Positions 18,585 to 28,775 of a DNA stretch of 64,000 nucleotides are shown here, piece after piece (position 1 is the stretch's first letter; the number at the start of each line of letters is the position of its first letter). Made by a program: the position numbers and the translations under genes. The notes under the pieces were generated by a model. It saw only the letters and a program-made list of their open reading frames with translations. It was not told where the DNA came from and made no database searches. The stretch comes from CAVVIH01 sp963748295 (GTDB lineage: Bacteria > Acidobacteriota > Vicinamibacteria > Vicinamibacterales > 2-12-FULL-66-21), in NCBI GenBank assembly GCA_963748295.1, contig CAVVIH010000005.1, positions 62,001 through 126,000 of the forward strand, written 5' to 3'.

Positions 18585-20131
18585 CGCCCTGTATTGAGAA
18601 TGTTGACGCGCGCAAAACGGCTGATCGGCGCGCCGTGGCTGACCGAATTGACCTGCATCGGCTGTCCCTTGCCGTCGCTGAACGCGCCGCCGAGCGCGTA
18701 GGTCGACTTGCCGCCCACCATGTCGCACGACTTCCAGAACTCCGGCGTGTTCGACTGGTAGGCGAGGTCGCGAAGCTGCGTCGTGATCTTGCCGCCCTTG
18801 ACCTCCCAGAACGTCTGGCCGCTGAACTGGAAGTTGTAGCGCTGCTGATCGATGCTGTAGCTGGCATCGCCCTTCACGTAGACGCCGTCGTCGGTCGCGG
18901 CAATGATGTCCGCTTCGGTGACGTCCTTCTCGCCCGGCTCGAGCGAGACGTTCGGCATGCGCTGGAACGGGATCGACGACCAGCTGTCGGCATAGCTGCA
19001 GCCGTGCGATGTCTTCTGGCTGATCAGATGCGCCTGATCGCGGGTTGTCTGGTAGTCGATGAAGACGCCGTCCTTGATCAGGTGCCAGCGCGACGTCTTC
19101 ACGCCGTCGTCGTCGTAGCCGCAGGTCGCAATCGCGCGCTCCTGCGTCTTGTCCGCGACGAGATTCACCAGCTTCGATCCGAATTCGAACTTCCCGAGCT
19201 TGTCGGTGGTGAGGAAGCTGGTGCCCGCGAGGTTGGCTTCGTAGCCGAGCGCCCGATCGAGCTCGGTCGAGTGGCCGACCGACTCGTGAATCGTCAGCCA
19301 CAGGTTCGTCGGATGCAGGATGAGCGTCTTCTGACCCGCCGGCGCCGGCTTGGCCTTGTGCATCGCCACCGCTTCCTCGGCGGCGACACGCGCTTCTTCC
19401 AGCAGGGGATAGGACTCGATGTACTCGTAGCCCATGCCCATCGGCGCGGTCAGCGCGGCGCGCGAATAGAACTTGCCGGTGCCGCGGTCGACCGCGGTGA
19501 TCGAGAACGACGGATAGGAGCGGATCAGCGACTGCTCGATGTGCGATCCGTCGGTCGAGGCGAAATACTTCTGCTCGTTGACGAACTGCATCGCGGCGGA
19601 CACGAAGCTCGCGCCCTTGACCTTGAGCGCTTCCTCGTGAACCTGCAGCAGCAGATCGAGTTTCGGCTGGAGCGGCATGTCGAAGGGATTCTTCTTGACC
19701 GGCGTGTTCCAGCTCGTGTTGTAGGCCTCCACCGGCGCGAGACTCACGGGCTCGGCATTGAGCCGCCGGTTCGCCTTGGCGATGGCCGCCGCCTGCGCGG
19801 CGATGCGCGCGATCTCATCCTTGTTGACGTTGCTGCTGCTGGCGAAGCCCCAGGTGCCGTCGACAATGACGCGGACGCCAAACCCGTAGCTCTCGGTGTT
19901 GACGATGTTCTGCACGCGGCGGTCGCGCGTGAAGATGAACTGGTTGCGGTAGCGGTTGATCCGGATGTCCGCGTAGCTCGCGCCCGCCGACTTCGCGGCG
20001 GCAAGCGCGGCATCGGCGAGATCGCGGAGCTCGCCCTCCGGCGGATAGCCGAACACGACGGTCGCCGGCCGGAGCCCGGTGGCGGCGCCGAGTACCAGCA
20101 TCGACTGCACGAAACCACGTCGATCGATCAT
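18581..20131 (-). CDS. TldD-like metalloprotease with Tat-type signal
   Basis: A 516-residue protein with the TldD zinc motif TIHESVGHSTE (His282-Glu283-x3-His287) and the metal-binding Cys region (SHGCSYADSW). The central TSRWHLIKDGVFIDYQTTRDQ and C-terminal FWEVKGGKITTQLRDLAYQ are typical of the family. The N-terminus MIDRRGFVQSMLVLGAATGL has twin arginines, then F-V-Q and a hydrophobic core, so it probably uses the Tat pathway. The start at 20131 is preceded by GAGGACA; an ATG at 20143 is an alternative. It is coupled by ATGA overlap to the TldE gene. Classical TldD is cytoplasmic, so the export signal is a notable difference. Confidence 0.87.
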   Translation of the reverse strand: MIDRRGFVQSMLVLGAATGLRPATVVFGYPPEGELRDLADAALAAAKSAGASYADIRINRYRNQFIFTRDRRVQNIVNTESYGFGVRVIVDGTWGFASSSNVNKDEIARIAAQAAAIAKANRRLNAEPVSLAPVEAYNTSWNTPVKKNPFDMPLQPKLDLLLQVHEEALKVKGASFVSAAMQFVNEQKYFASTDGSHIEQSLIRSYPSFSITAVDRGTGKFYSRAALTAPMGMGYEYIESYPLLEEARVAAEEAVAMHKAKPAPAGQKTLILHPTNLWLTIHESVGHSTELDRALGYEANLAGTSFLTTDKLGKFEFGSKLVNLVADKTQERAIATCGYDDDGVKTSRWHLIKDGVFIDYQTTRDQAHLISQKTSHGCSYADSWSSIPFQRMPNVSLEPGEKDVTEADIIAATDDGVYVKGDASYSIDQQRYNFQFSGQTFWEVKGGKITTQLRDLAYQSNTPEFWKSCDMVGGKSTYALGGAFSDGKGQPMQVNSVSHGAPISRFARVNILNTGR

Positions 20132-20254
20132 GGATGTCCTCATAGCGCGCGCGGCTCGAACCGCGCGGAAGATGAGCAAGGCGCAAGGGTAACCCAGGCG
20201 GCCGCCGGAAGGCGAGCCGTTGCCACGAGGCGGGCGGAATCGGGGACGACGTGC

Positions 20255-20650
20255 TTATCGGGCTGCGCAGAGGGCGGCGACGTCGGCGTCCGCCGTCGAC
20301 GTGTCCTGCGACCGGCGCGGCTCGACGAGCAGGCGCAACGCGTAATCGGTCGGCGCACCGGTGGACTGCTGGCAGTCGCCGACGCGGAACACGGCGGAGA
20401 GCACGCTCGCCTTGCGCAGGCTGGCCGGCAGATCCTGCATGGCCCGCGCCTCGCGGTCGATCTGGAAGTACACCAGGCGGAACGGGGGAATCGGCATGCC
20501 TCCGAGGCATTCGACGCTGACGCCATATTCGCTGACGTCGCGGGTCCGGACGGCGGCGATCCGCGTGGTGCCGCGGTCGTCCTTCCAGACAATCTGACCA
20601 GGGACGGCGATCCGTCGTCGTTCGGATGTCACGCTTGTCCGACCGACCAT
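20255..20650 (-). CDS. PilZ-like domain protein
   Basis: A 131-residue protein. SERRRIAVPGQIVWKDD and RDVSEYGVSVECLGGMPIPP give the R-R and D-x-S-x-x-G elements of PilZ, the c-di-GMP binding fold, though the canonical R-x-x-x-R spacing is imperfect. The C-terminal 50 residues (FRLVYFQIDREARAMQDLP, VLSAVFRVGD) complete the barrel and end in a disordered tail. The ATG at 20650 is chosen because it sits just before the domain; a TTG at 20722 in the same frame is possible. No neighbours with a related function. Confidence 0.55.
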   Translation of the reverse strand: MVGRTSVTSERRRIAVPGQIVWKDDRGTTRIAAVRTRDVSEYGVSVECLGGMPIPPFRLVYFQIDREARAMQDLPASLRKASVLSAVFRVGDCQQSTGAPTDYALRLLVEPRRSQDTSTADADVAALCAAR

Positions 20651-20903
20651 GATTACCCTGCACGAGACGAAGTCGCTGTTCCATGTGCCGCCCTCCGGTG
20701 GATTTGCCCGGAATACAATCAAGCTCTACGCCCGGAGGGCAGGCGGGACCCGCGGACCAGCGCACTGGACGTTAGTTCCCTTTAAATCAATGGCTTAGCT
20801 AGATTCTCGAGCTTGACGAACGAATAGGATGAGCTGTTTACGAGGTAGCCAGATCGGTGGTTAGCTGGATACTGCGTATGCGGGCAGATCGCGGCGAGGA
20901 TGG

Positions 20904-23835
20904 CTAGACTTCGGCGCGCAGACCGCTGACGCCGAGACGCTGCATCTTCAGATAGAGACCGCGGCGCGTCAGGCCGAGCGTGCGGGCGGTCTCGGAAATA
21001 TTGCCTGCGGCGCGTTCGAGCGCGGATTCGATCATCTCGCGTTCGAGCTCTTCGACCGCCGCCGAGAGCGACTTGCGACGGCCGCGCGGCCTCACGCCGT
21101 GATCGGCTGGTTCCAAAGTCGCTGCCAACCCGGGCGAGAGCAGTTCAGGTGTGACGATCCCGCCCGGCGTAGCCATCGCCACCGCGCGCTGCACCTCGTT
21201 CCTCAGCTGCCGCACGTTTCCTGGCCATCCGAAGGCGTCGAAAAGGTCGAGCGTTTCCTGATTGAGCCGCACGCCTGGCTTTCCGAGGCGTTCCGACGCC
21301 TCTCGCACGAAGAACGTGCTGAGGTGCGGGATCTCTTCGCGGCGATCGCGCAGCGGTGGAACGTGAATGCGGATCACGCTGAGCCGGTAGAACAAGTCTT
21401 CGCGGAAGTTGCCCTGCGCGACGCGCTGCTCGAGATCGGCGTTGGTCGCGGCCACCACCCGCACGTCGACGCGCTGCGGGCGCGTGTCGCCGACCGGCAG
21501 CACTTCACCCTGTTCGAGAAACCGAAGCAGCTTCGGCTGGACGTCGAGAGGCAGGTCGCCGACCTCATCCAGGAAGAGCGTGCCGCCGACCGCGGTACGC
21601 AGCACGCCAGGCTGATCCGCGACGGCGCCCGTGAAACTCCCGCGGCGGTGGCCGAACAGCTGGCTGTCGGCCAGCTCCCGCGTGGCGCTGGTGCAGTTGT
21701 AGGGCAGGAACATGTTGCCGCGCCGCGGCGAGCCGGCGTGAATGGCGCGGGCAACGAGGTCCTTGCCCGTGCCGCTCTCGCCGGTAATCAGCACGGTCAG
21801 ATCGTTTCCCTGCAACCGCTGAATCTGATCGAGGACCCGCTGCATCGCGGCGCTCGCACACACGAACCCGGGGATGAGCGGCTCGAGCGAACGTTCGGGC
21901 ACTGCCGCCCGCCGCCTCGATTGGCCGTTCGCGAGCAGTGCAGAGATCGAACCCTTGCCGAAGCACGGCGCACAGCGTCCGGAAGCGCTGGAGCGCGCCT
22001 GGCGGCAGCGCGCGCTGGCTCGAGACCACGACGAACCTCTGGCCCTCGGCGGCGCGTCCGAGCGGCTCGATGGCGAGGAGCACCTGCGACTTGGCGGGTC
22101 CGGCCATGTTGCGGCTGGCCGCAACAGCCAGGTTTCTCGCGCCGTCTGCGTCACAGCCTGCGGCCGCGAGCACGCGCGGCTGTCCGGTGAGAACCTGAAT
22201 GTAGACGACCACCGCGAGCGCGTCGCACGCTTCGAGCAGCGCCGTCGCACCCTCGCGCGCCAGCAGCGCGGGCAGCACGGCCGCGTCAACGATCCGCCGC
22301 ACCAGCGCATCGTCGCCGTCCATCTGCACGCCGACGAACCCGCCGGTTCCGCCGCTCGGCACGTTTGCCAGGGCATCCTTCGTCCTGGCCAGATCGGGCG
22401 CAGCGCCGAGCGACTCGAAAATGTCGGCTGCGTCGGTCAGGTAGCGCGTCGCCTTCGAACGGGCGCCGGCGGAAGCGGCCAGACGACCCAGTTCGAGATA
22501 GCTGAGGCCGGCTTGATAGCGCTCGCCGAGCAGGTCGAACACGCTGACGCTCTGGCCGAAATCGTGGTACGCGGCTGTCGATCGACCGGCGGCCGCGTGC
22601 AGCCGGCCGCGCAGACGGAGGTATTCGCCCCAGATTCCACTCATCGCGGCAGGACTGATCCGGCCGCCGACGCGCTCGAGCTGCTGCTGGGCCTCGTCGA
22701 CCCGGTCGGCGGCGAGGAGCGCGTCGATCGAAATCAGCTCGCCGACGAGCACGTAATTCGCCGGCGTCTCCGCGGACTGCACCATCGCCGCCGAAAGCGC
22801 CAGCGCGTTTGCGAAGTCCTTGCGCCTGAGCGCCAGGCGCGCTTCGTTCGCCCTGACCGACCACTGATACCAGCGGCTGGTCTGGGTGCCGTGCTCGCCG
22901 TACGACTCGCGCGCTTTCTGGAGGCAGCGCGCCGCGGCGTCGTACTCGCCGCGAATCAGGTGAATCTGCGCGAGCGAGTCGAACACCGCCCCCATCGTCT
23001 CGCGCATGAACTGCAGCGGGCTGCGCACGTCGAGCGCGCGATTGAGCGCTTCTTCGGCGCGCTTGAGGCTGCCGAGCCGGACGCAGATCTGGCCAAGCGA
23101 CGCGAGCGCGACGCCGAGCCCGTGCGGCGTGCCGGCCTGCTCCTGCAGCTCGACGCTCCGTTCCGCCAGCGACAACGCCTGGTCGTGGCGATGCTGCATC
23201 AGCGCGACGTTCGCCTGGTTGCCGCAGATCGTGGCGAGCACGTCGCCGGCGTCCACCACGAGGGCCAGCCGCTCCGCCTGACGCAGCGCGGTCATCGCTT
23301 CGTCGAGACGGCCTTCCTGCGCGAGCGTGACCCCGGAGAGCGAGTGCACCATCGCGAGCTGACGCCGGTCGCCCGCCGCGTGCAGCGCGGACGCGGCCTG
23401 GGTCAGGTGCTCGCGGACGATGGTGGTGTCGCCGACCTGCTTGTAGCAGAGCGCCAGCTCGTAATGGACAAGGCCGATGGCGCGCGATTCGTGCGCGCGC
23501 TCGGCCGCCGCGAGCGCCTTGCTGAGGAAGCGCGACGCCGCGCGACGACTCCCCGCGCGCCGAAGCGAGCCGGCCGTGCATGCGCCAGAGGTCGGACAGC
23601 CGGGCAGGGTCGGTCCGCTCTCGTGCTTCGGGCGGCCGCCCCAGAGCTTCTGTTGCCTGGCGGATGTCATCCTGGAGGAGCCACGCCTCCGCCAGCGCGC
23701 AGCGAAGCTGGATCTGCTCATTCGAGGGGAATTCCGGGCCGCTTCAGCGCGCGTACCAGGAGCGAGGACGCGTCCGCCCCGCGCCCCTGTGCGAGGGCCT
23801 GCAACCGCCTGGCCGTAAAAGTCGGGGTTCGGCAC
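20904..23835 (-). CDS. TPR-fused sigma-54-dependent transcriptional activator (four frameshifts)
   Basis: The restored protein is about 975 residues. The first 500 are TPR-like helices (LGVALASLGQICVRLGSLKRAEEAL, GEYLRLRGRLHAAAGRSTAAYHDF). Then come a GAF-like segment and a full AAA+ domain: Walker A GESGTGKD, the sigma-54 contact loop GSFTGA (a variant of GAFTGA), Walker B GGTLFLDEVGD and the R-finger region REDLFYRLSV. It ends with a Fis-type helix-turn-helix (ISETARTLGLTRRGLYLKMQ). Four extra bases break it, near 21940, 23550, 23729 and 23806. The GTG start at 23835 has no clear Shine-Dalgarno; a TATACT just upstream may be its -10 box. It is the natural client of the rpoN encoded at 54499. 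Confidence 0.8.
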
Positions 23836-23915
23836 GGACGGGAGTATACCTCGTATACAGGCCCCTGAGCGTGCCTATTTGCGTGGTTATTCGCTGATTC
23901 TCTGGGGCTAGAGCG

Positions 23916-24816
23916 CTAGCCCCTGACCTCACGCCCGAAGCGATACGTGATCATCTTGTAAATCAGCTTCGCGCAGAGGAAGTTCGGCGCGTGCATGCCG
24001 GGAATCGGGCTCAGTTCGACGACGTCGCAGGCGACGACCTTGCGCTTCTCGAACACCGCGCGCAGCAGGGCCAGGATTTCGTACCACGACAGGCCGCCGG
24101 GCTCGGGCGTGCCGGTTGACGGCATGATGGCCGGGATCCATCCCGTCGACGTCGATCGTGATGTAGACCGGATCGCTCAGCGACTCGACGACGCGATCGA
24201 TCCATTTCGGATCGCGGCGCATTGCGTAGTCGTAGAAGATGGTCGTGTTCAGCGACGGCGCGGCCGCTGCTTCCTCGGTGGACAGGCTGCGGATGCCGAC
24301 CTGGGTCGTGCGCGCGTGCTCGAGGACGCGTCGCATCGCGCACGCGTGATTGTTGCGCGTGCCCATGTAGCTGTCGCGGAGATCCGCGTGCGCGTCGATC
24401 TGCAGCACGGACAGGCCGCGGTGCCTGGCCCCGGCCGCGGCGACGAGCGGCGGCGTGATCGAGTGCTCGCCGCCGATCGTCACGAGGAACTTGTCGCGGG
24501 CGAGAATCTCCGAGGCGACGCGCTGGATTTCGTTCATCAACGGCGTCAGCTCGCCGAAGGGAAGCTCCATTTCGGGAAGCGTGAAGATCCCGACTCCGTG
24601 GACGTCGACGCCGACCTCCTCGTCCCACAGCTCCATATGCGAGGACGCCTGGAGGATCTCGTGCGGTCCGTGGCGCGTGCCGCCGCCGTACGACGTGGTG
24701 CGGTCGACCGGCACCGGCAGGACGACGACCTTCGACTCGTCGAACGTGCGGGCATGGGGCATCGTCCCGCCGAAGGTCAGCGGCGACCCATGGTCGTACT
24801 CGAACGGAAAGCTCAT
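23916..24816 (-). CDS. speB: agmatinase / ureohydrolase family protein (frameshifted)
   Basis: The manganese-binding motifs of ureohydrolases are all present: GGEHS, QIDAHADLRDSY and ITIDVDGMDP. Substrate-loop residues and length (299 after correction) fit agmatinase, which turns agmatine into putrescine and urea (EC 3.5.3.11), but formiminoglutamase or guanidinobutyrase cannot be excluded. An extra C near 24134 breaks the frame after MDP (PGHHAVNRH is read where AIMPSTGTPEPGGL is expected); the rest, WYEILALLRAVFEKRKVV and DVVELSPIPG, is then open to 23916. The ATG overlaps the stop of the deoxyhypusine synthase-like gene as ATGA, so both act together in polyamine metabolism. Confidence 0.82.
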
Positions 24817-25886
24817 TCACGTGCCTCGTAACGGGATGACGGGAGCGGACGGCCGTCGACGGACATCACCGCCTTCGACACGTCGAAGGCGATCGGACGC
24901 CTGGTCGCGCGCGCCTCGCCGGCGCTGCTCTCGAGCGCGGCGACGAGCAGCGGCAGCGCGATCGTCACGTCGGCGTGCACGGTGACCTGCTCGGCGTCGG
25001 TCGCCAGCTTGCCCCAGCTCTGCGCCTCCTCGAGGCTCGAGCCCGAGGCGCCGCCGAAATGCGGCACGTCCGTCACGATCTGGATCGCATACCGGTGGCC
25101 GCCGACGCGATCGTCGTAGAACTCGGCCTGAACGCTCGCCTGATTGATGAAGTTCTTGGGGGTGCCGCCGCCGAGCACGATCGACGCCGTGCGCGGCCTG
25201 CGGATCACGATGTTCGCGGACTCGATGATGTCGCCGATCACGTCGACGTGGCCGGCCGATTCATCCTGATGGCGCGCCTGCGACAGTCCCATGCCGATCG
25301 AGGAGTCCGAGATCCCCGGGCAGAAGATCGGCACCTGCTTCCGGTACGCGGCCGTGAGGATGCCGTCCGCGTGGGTTTCGTTCCACAGATGCTCGCCCAG
25401 CCGATAGAGCAGTTCACGCGTCGTATACGGCCGGCGTTCGAGATTGAGCGTGAACGCGGCGATCCATTCGTCGTTCTCGACGAACTCGTCCTCGCTGGCG
25501 TAGGTGTCGTAGACACGATCGATGCGGTCGGCCTGCAGCGCCGCGTCGTTCTCGCGCGGCGAGCCGACGTAGTGCCGCCGCCCGCGCGTCTCGTGCAGGT
25601 CGTGATAGAGGTTGGCTCCGGTCGCAACCAGGCAGTCGATGTAGCGATGTTCGATCAGGTGCGCGACCAGCAGGCGCATGCCGCCCGCGCTCAACGCGCC
25701 CGCCATCCCCAGAAAGATCGTGCAGTCGCCGGCCAGCATCTTTTCCCAGATGCGCCGCGCCGCCGCCAGGTTGCGCCCCTGGAACGAGACGCGCTCCATG
25801 CGCTCGAGAACCTGGTCCGCACTCAGATCGCTTTCGATGGTAAATGGCTCGACCGGGACGCGCAGGAAGCGTGAACGGTTCGGCAT
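24813..25886 (-). CDS. deoxyhypusine synthase-like protein
   Basis: A 357-residue protein. The NAD-binding and active-site regions of the deoxyhypusine synthase family are seen: GDCTIFLGMAGALSAGGMRLLV, DCLVATGANLYHDLHE, PIFCPGISDSSIGMGL and GGGTPKNFINQASV, where the Lys of PKNF corresponds to the catalytic Lys of the eukaryotic enzyme. Bacteria lack eIF5A, and family members use spermidine or putrescine for other products, for example homospermidine. The agmatinase gene overlaps it by 4 bp (ATGA), which supports a polyamine role. I chose ATG 25886; a GTG at 25895 is in frame. The leader is a palindromic heptamer array without a clear Shine-Dalgarno. Confidence 0.85.
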   Translation of the reverse strand: MPNRSRFLRVPVEPFTIESDLSADQVLERMERVSFQGRNLAAARRIWEKMLAGDCTIFLGMAGALSAGGMRLLVAHLIEHRYIDCLVATGANLYHDLHETRGRRHYVGSPRENDAALQADRIDRVYDTYASEDEFVENDEWIAAFTLNLERRPYTTRELLYRLGEHLWNETHADGILTAAYRKQVPIFCPGISDSSIGMGLSQARHQDESAGHVDVIGDIIESANIVIRRPRTASIVLGGGTPKNFINQASVQAEFYDDRVGGHRYAIQIVTDVPHFGGASGSSLEEAQSWGKLATDAEQVTVHADVTIALPLLVAALESSAGEARATRRPIAFDVSKAVMSVDGRPLPSSRYEARE

Positions 25887-25904
25887 GAGGCACACATTCT
25901 AATG

Positions 25905-25970
25905 CTGAGTGTGGATTGGCGAGTGCTGATTGGTCCAATCAGCACTCATCAATCTGCAATCAGCAATCAA
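25905..25970. repeat. palindromic heptamer array, GAGTGCTGATTGG unit
   Basis: GAGTGCTGATTGG (25921-25933) is followed after one base by its exact reverse complement (25935-25947), giving a 27-bp near-perfect palindrome. Flanks continue as GGATTGG and CAATCAG units. It lies between the barrel gene stop and the polyamine operon start. Confidence 0.75.
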
Positions 25971-28775
25971 AAGGCTCTCCCGACTCGGCCGAAGACGACC
26001 GCGCCCGATCGATCGGGCAGCGCGCGCCACGCGGCGCCGCCAGTGAACGTCAGCGGCAACCCGAAGCCGAGCACCGTGTCGAGCGACAGCTCGGCGCCGA
26101 TGGAGTAGCTGACGTCGGCGCCGTGAAACTCACCGTCCCACGCGTGGCCGACGTCCGCGAACCCGGCGGCGTGAACGGTGCGCAGGAATACCGGCACGGT
26201 GCCGAGACCGCGCTCGGGCCGGAACAGCGGCAGGCGATAGTCGAGATTCAGGACGAAGGCCCGTTCGCCCGCCAGCTCGGAGCTGTCGATGCCACGAATC
26301 AGGCCGATGGCGTCGGAGTCAAAGGAGAAGCCACGCAGCTGCGGAGCGTTCCCGGACGCACTGAACACGCGGCGCACGGCATCATCGCCCCAGCTGCGCG
26401 CGGCCGCCGCCCGCATCGCCAGGACCGCATGCCGCGGGCCGAGCGGCAGGTAGCCGCGCGCGTCGAAGGTCGCCGCGCCGCCGTCGCCGTCGGCGCCGAG
26501 CGCCTCGCGCGTCATCTCGACCGCCACACCGGCGCTCCAGCCCTCTTCCTTGCCGATCGAGTAGCCATAGGCGCGCGCCGCATCGACCAGCCAGCCCGCC
26601 CGCAGTGAGCGGCGCACGAATCGCCGCTCCTCGGTGCCGCCCTCGATCGGCCTGGTCAGCAGATCGTTCGACGCGTGGAAGCCGGCAAGGAGCGACTGCG
26701 ACCAGCGGACGCGCCGGATCGGAAACAGCGCGCCGAGATTCGCTTCGCGCGAGCGGACGTCGCCTTCGCGCAGCGGATCGGTGTCGTCGGAGTAATCGGC
26801 GAACAGCGTCGGCCACCAGCGATCGTAGGCGTACGCGAACAGCATGTCAGGCCGCCCGCGCGACGCCGACCAGCCGGCGTCGATCGCATACGCGTGGCGT
26901 CCGAGCGCGTCGTAGCCGGCGGTGGCAGCGCCGACCACGAGCTCGTCGGCATCCGACTCGAATGTCGGCGTCCAGAACCGTGGCGCGAGTGTCCGAAGCG
27001 GCGAATACGATCGCGACGCGGCCGCCGGCGGATCAGCGGGCACGCTGCGCTTGTGCGCCCCCTACAATGAACGTGGTCCTCCAGGTCGCCGACTCCAGCG
27101 GCAGCGAAAACAGGTCGTGGCCCTCCGGCGTGTACCCGACATAGACGAGCGTGCGACCGTCCTGCGAGATTTCCGGCGAGTGCGCGCTGAGCCCCGTGTC
27201 GGCCAGTTGCAACTGTCTGCCCGAGGCGACCTCGACGGAGTAAATCTGGAACCCGCCACGGCTGCCGGCTGCCGCGAAGAAGATGCGGCTCCCGTCGGCG
27301 CTCCATGCGGGCGAGATCGTGCGTCCCTCGTTTGTCGCGACGAGACGACGCAATGAGCGCGTCGCCGGATCGACCAGCACGATTTCGGAAGGACCACCGA
27401 CGACGCGCCGCTCGGCGGCAATCGAGCGCCCGTCTCTGGACCAGCGGGGCGCCGACCAGTCGGTGAGCGCATCGTCGTTGATCACCGTCGGCGCGCCCGG
27501 CGCGCCACGAGCAGGGATCGGCATGATCGCCAGCCCGCGGCCATCCGCTCGCTGGACCGTGAAAACGATCGTCCGGCCATCGGGCGAAACATCCGGATCC
27601 GCGGCGCGGGCTTCGTGCGTCAGGCGCCGTACCGATCCCCCGTCCAAGGACATGCCGTAGAGGTCCGACTGGAGCGCGACGTTCTGCACCAGCTCGACTT
27701 GATCGAAGACGATCTCGCCTGTGCCGATGCCGATGCGCGATCCCAGATACTTCGTCGCGACGCGTTGCGGCTCGCCGCCACCAACAGGGATCGACATCAG
27801 CGATGGAAAGCCATGCGGGTTCGCGACCGAATAAAAGATGCGCCCGTCCGCGCGTAATGCGCGGTCCGGCGACGTCGAAGCCGTGATGCGTCAGGCGCGT
27901 TGCGGCGGACGACGCCCCCATCGAGGAGGCCCGTCGCGCGGAGTCTTTTTCGAATTCGCCCCAGAGCTCGCCGAGAGATTTTTTGAACACCGAGCGGAAC
28001 GCACCTGCGCCGAAGTAGGGCAGCCGGCCTGCAGTGCTGTCGGTAAGGCGCTGGAGCGACTCCGCGCCGTACGTCTCCGCGAGAAACTGGTGGAACGTTC
28101 CGCCGTACGCATACGCCGCGTGCCCGGACGGCCACGCAATCAATCCGCCGCTGGCCTGGTCGATTGAAAGGAACTTCGGCGTGCCCGAGACGCTCTCCGG
28201 AATCATGCGGAAATCCCCGGCGTGCAGGCGGCCGTGACCCGTCATCGCGCTCTCCTCGTAGGTCGCGATGCCCTCGATTTGCCACGACCGGCTGAAACAG
28301 ATTCGGATAGAGCAGCGGCATGCGTCCGAAAACGCGCCGCAAGCCGCCGATCCAGCCGCGCCCACGGCTCAAGTGGACGATGTGCGTGTATTCGTGCGTG
28401 AAGACGAGGGGCAGCCAGTCATCGGTATTGCCGATGATGCTCTCGCCGCCAGGACCAGCCGCGGTGATCTCGATGATGTTGTACGGGATTGGCGTCGCCC
28501 ATCCGTTGGGCAGGTCGGTCTGATTCACCAGGATGACCTGGACGCGTCCGGACGCCGGGCCGAGCGCTTGATCGACTCGCGCCGCAACCTGCTCCGCGAT
28601 CTCCGCGAGGCGCCGCGCCTGGGTCTCCTCACCTTGATGAAAATGGATATCGAAGCGCGGCGTCGAAATCGTGCTGAAGCGCAGCCGCGGGATCGTAACG
28701 GTTCGAGCCGGCGGCGGCCGCTGGCATGAGCACGACGACGGCCCACAGCAGCGCCATCGCGCACCGGCGAATCAT
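25967..28775 (-). CDS. exported peptidase MA-like / TolB propeller / barrel chimera (four frameshifts)
   Basis: After correction, about 934 residues. A signal peptide (RRCAMALLWAVVVLMPAAAAG) opens a gluzincin domain with FTHEYTHIVHLSRG (HEXXH) and IEGIATYEES, the downstream Glu region of peptidase MA/M1-type enzymes. Next is a WD40/TolB-type propeller (DPDVSPDGRTIVFTVQ, SPAWSADGSRIFFAA, SPEISQDGRTLVYVG). The C-terminal 350 residues form an outer-membrane barrel ending GAVVFGRVGRAF. Extra bases near 28657, 28289, 27877 and 27045 break the frame. The start overlaps the SBP stop as ATGA. The likely role is cell-surface proteolysis or protein handling; this is inferred from domains only. Confidence 0.72.
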
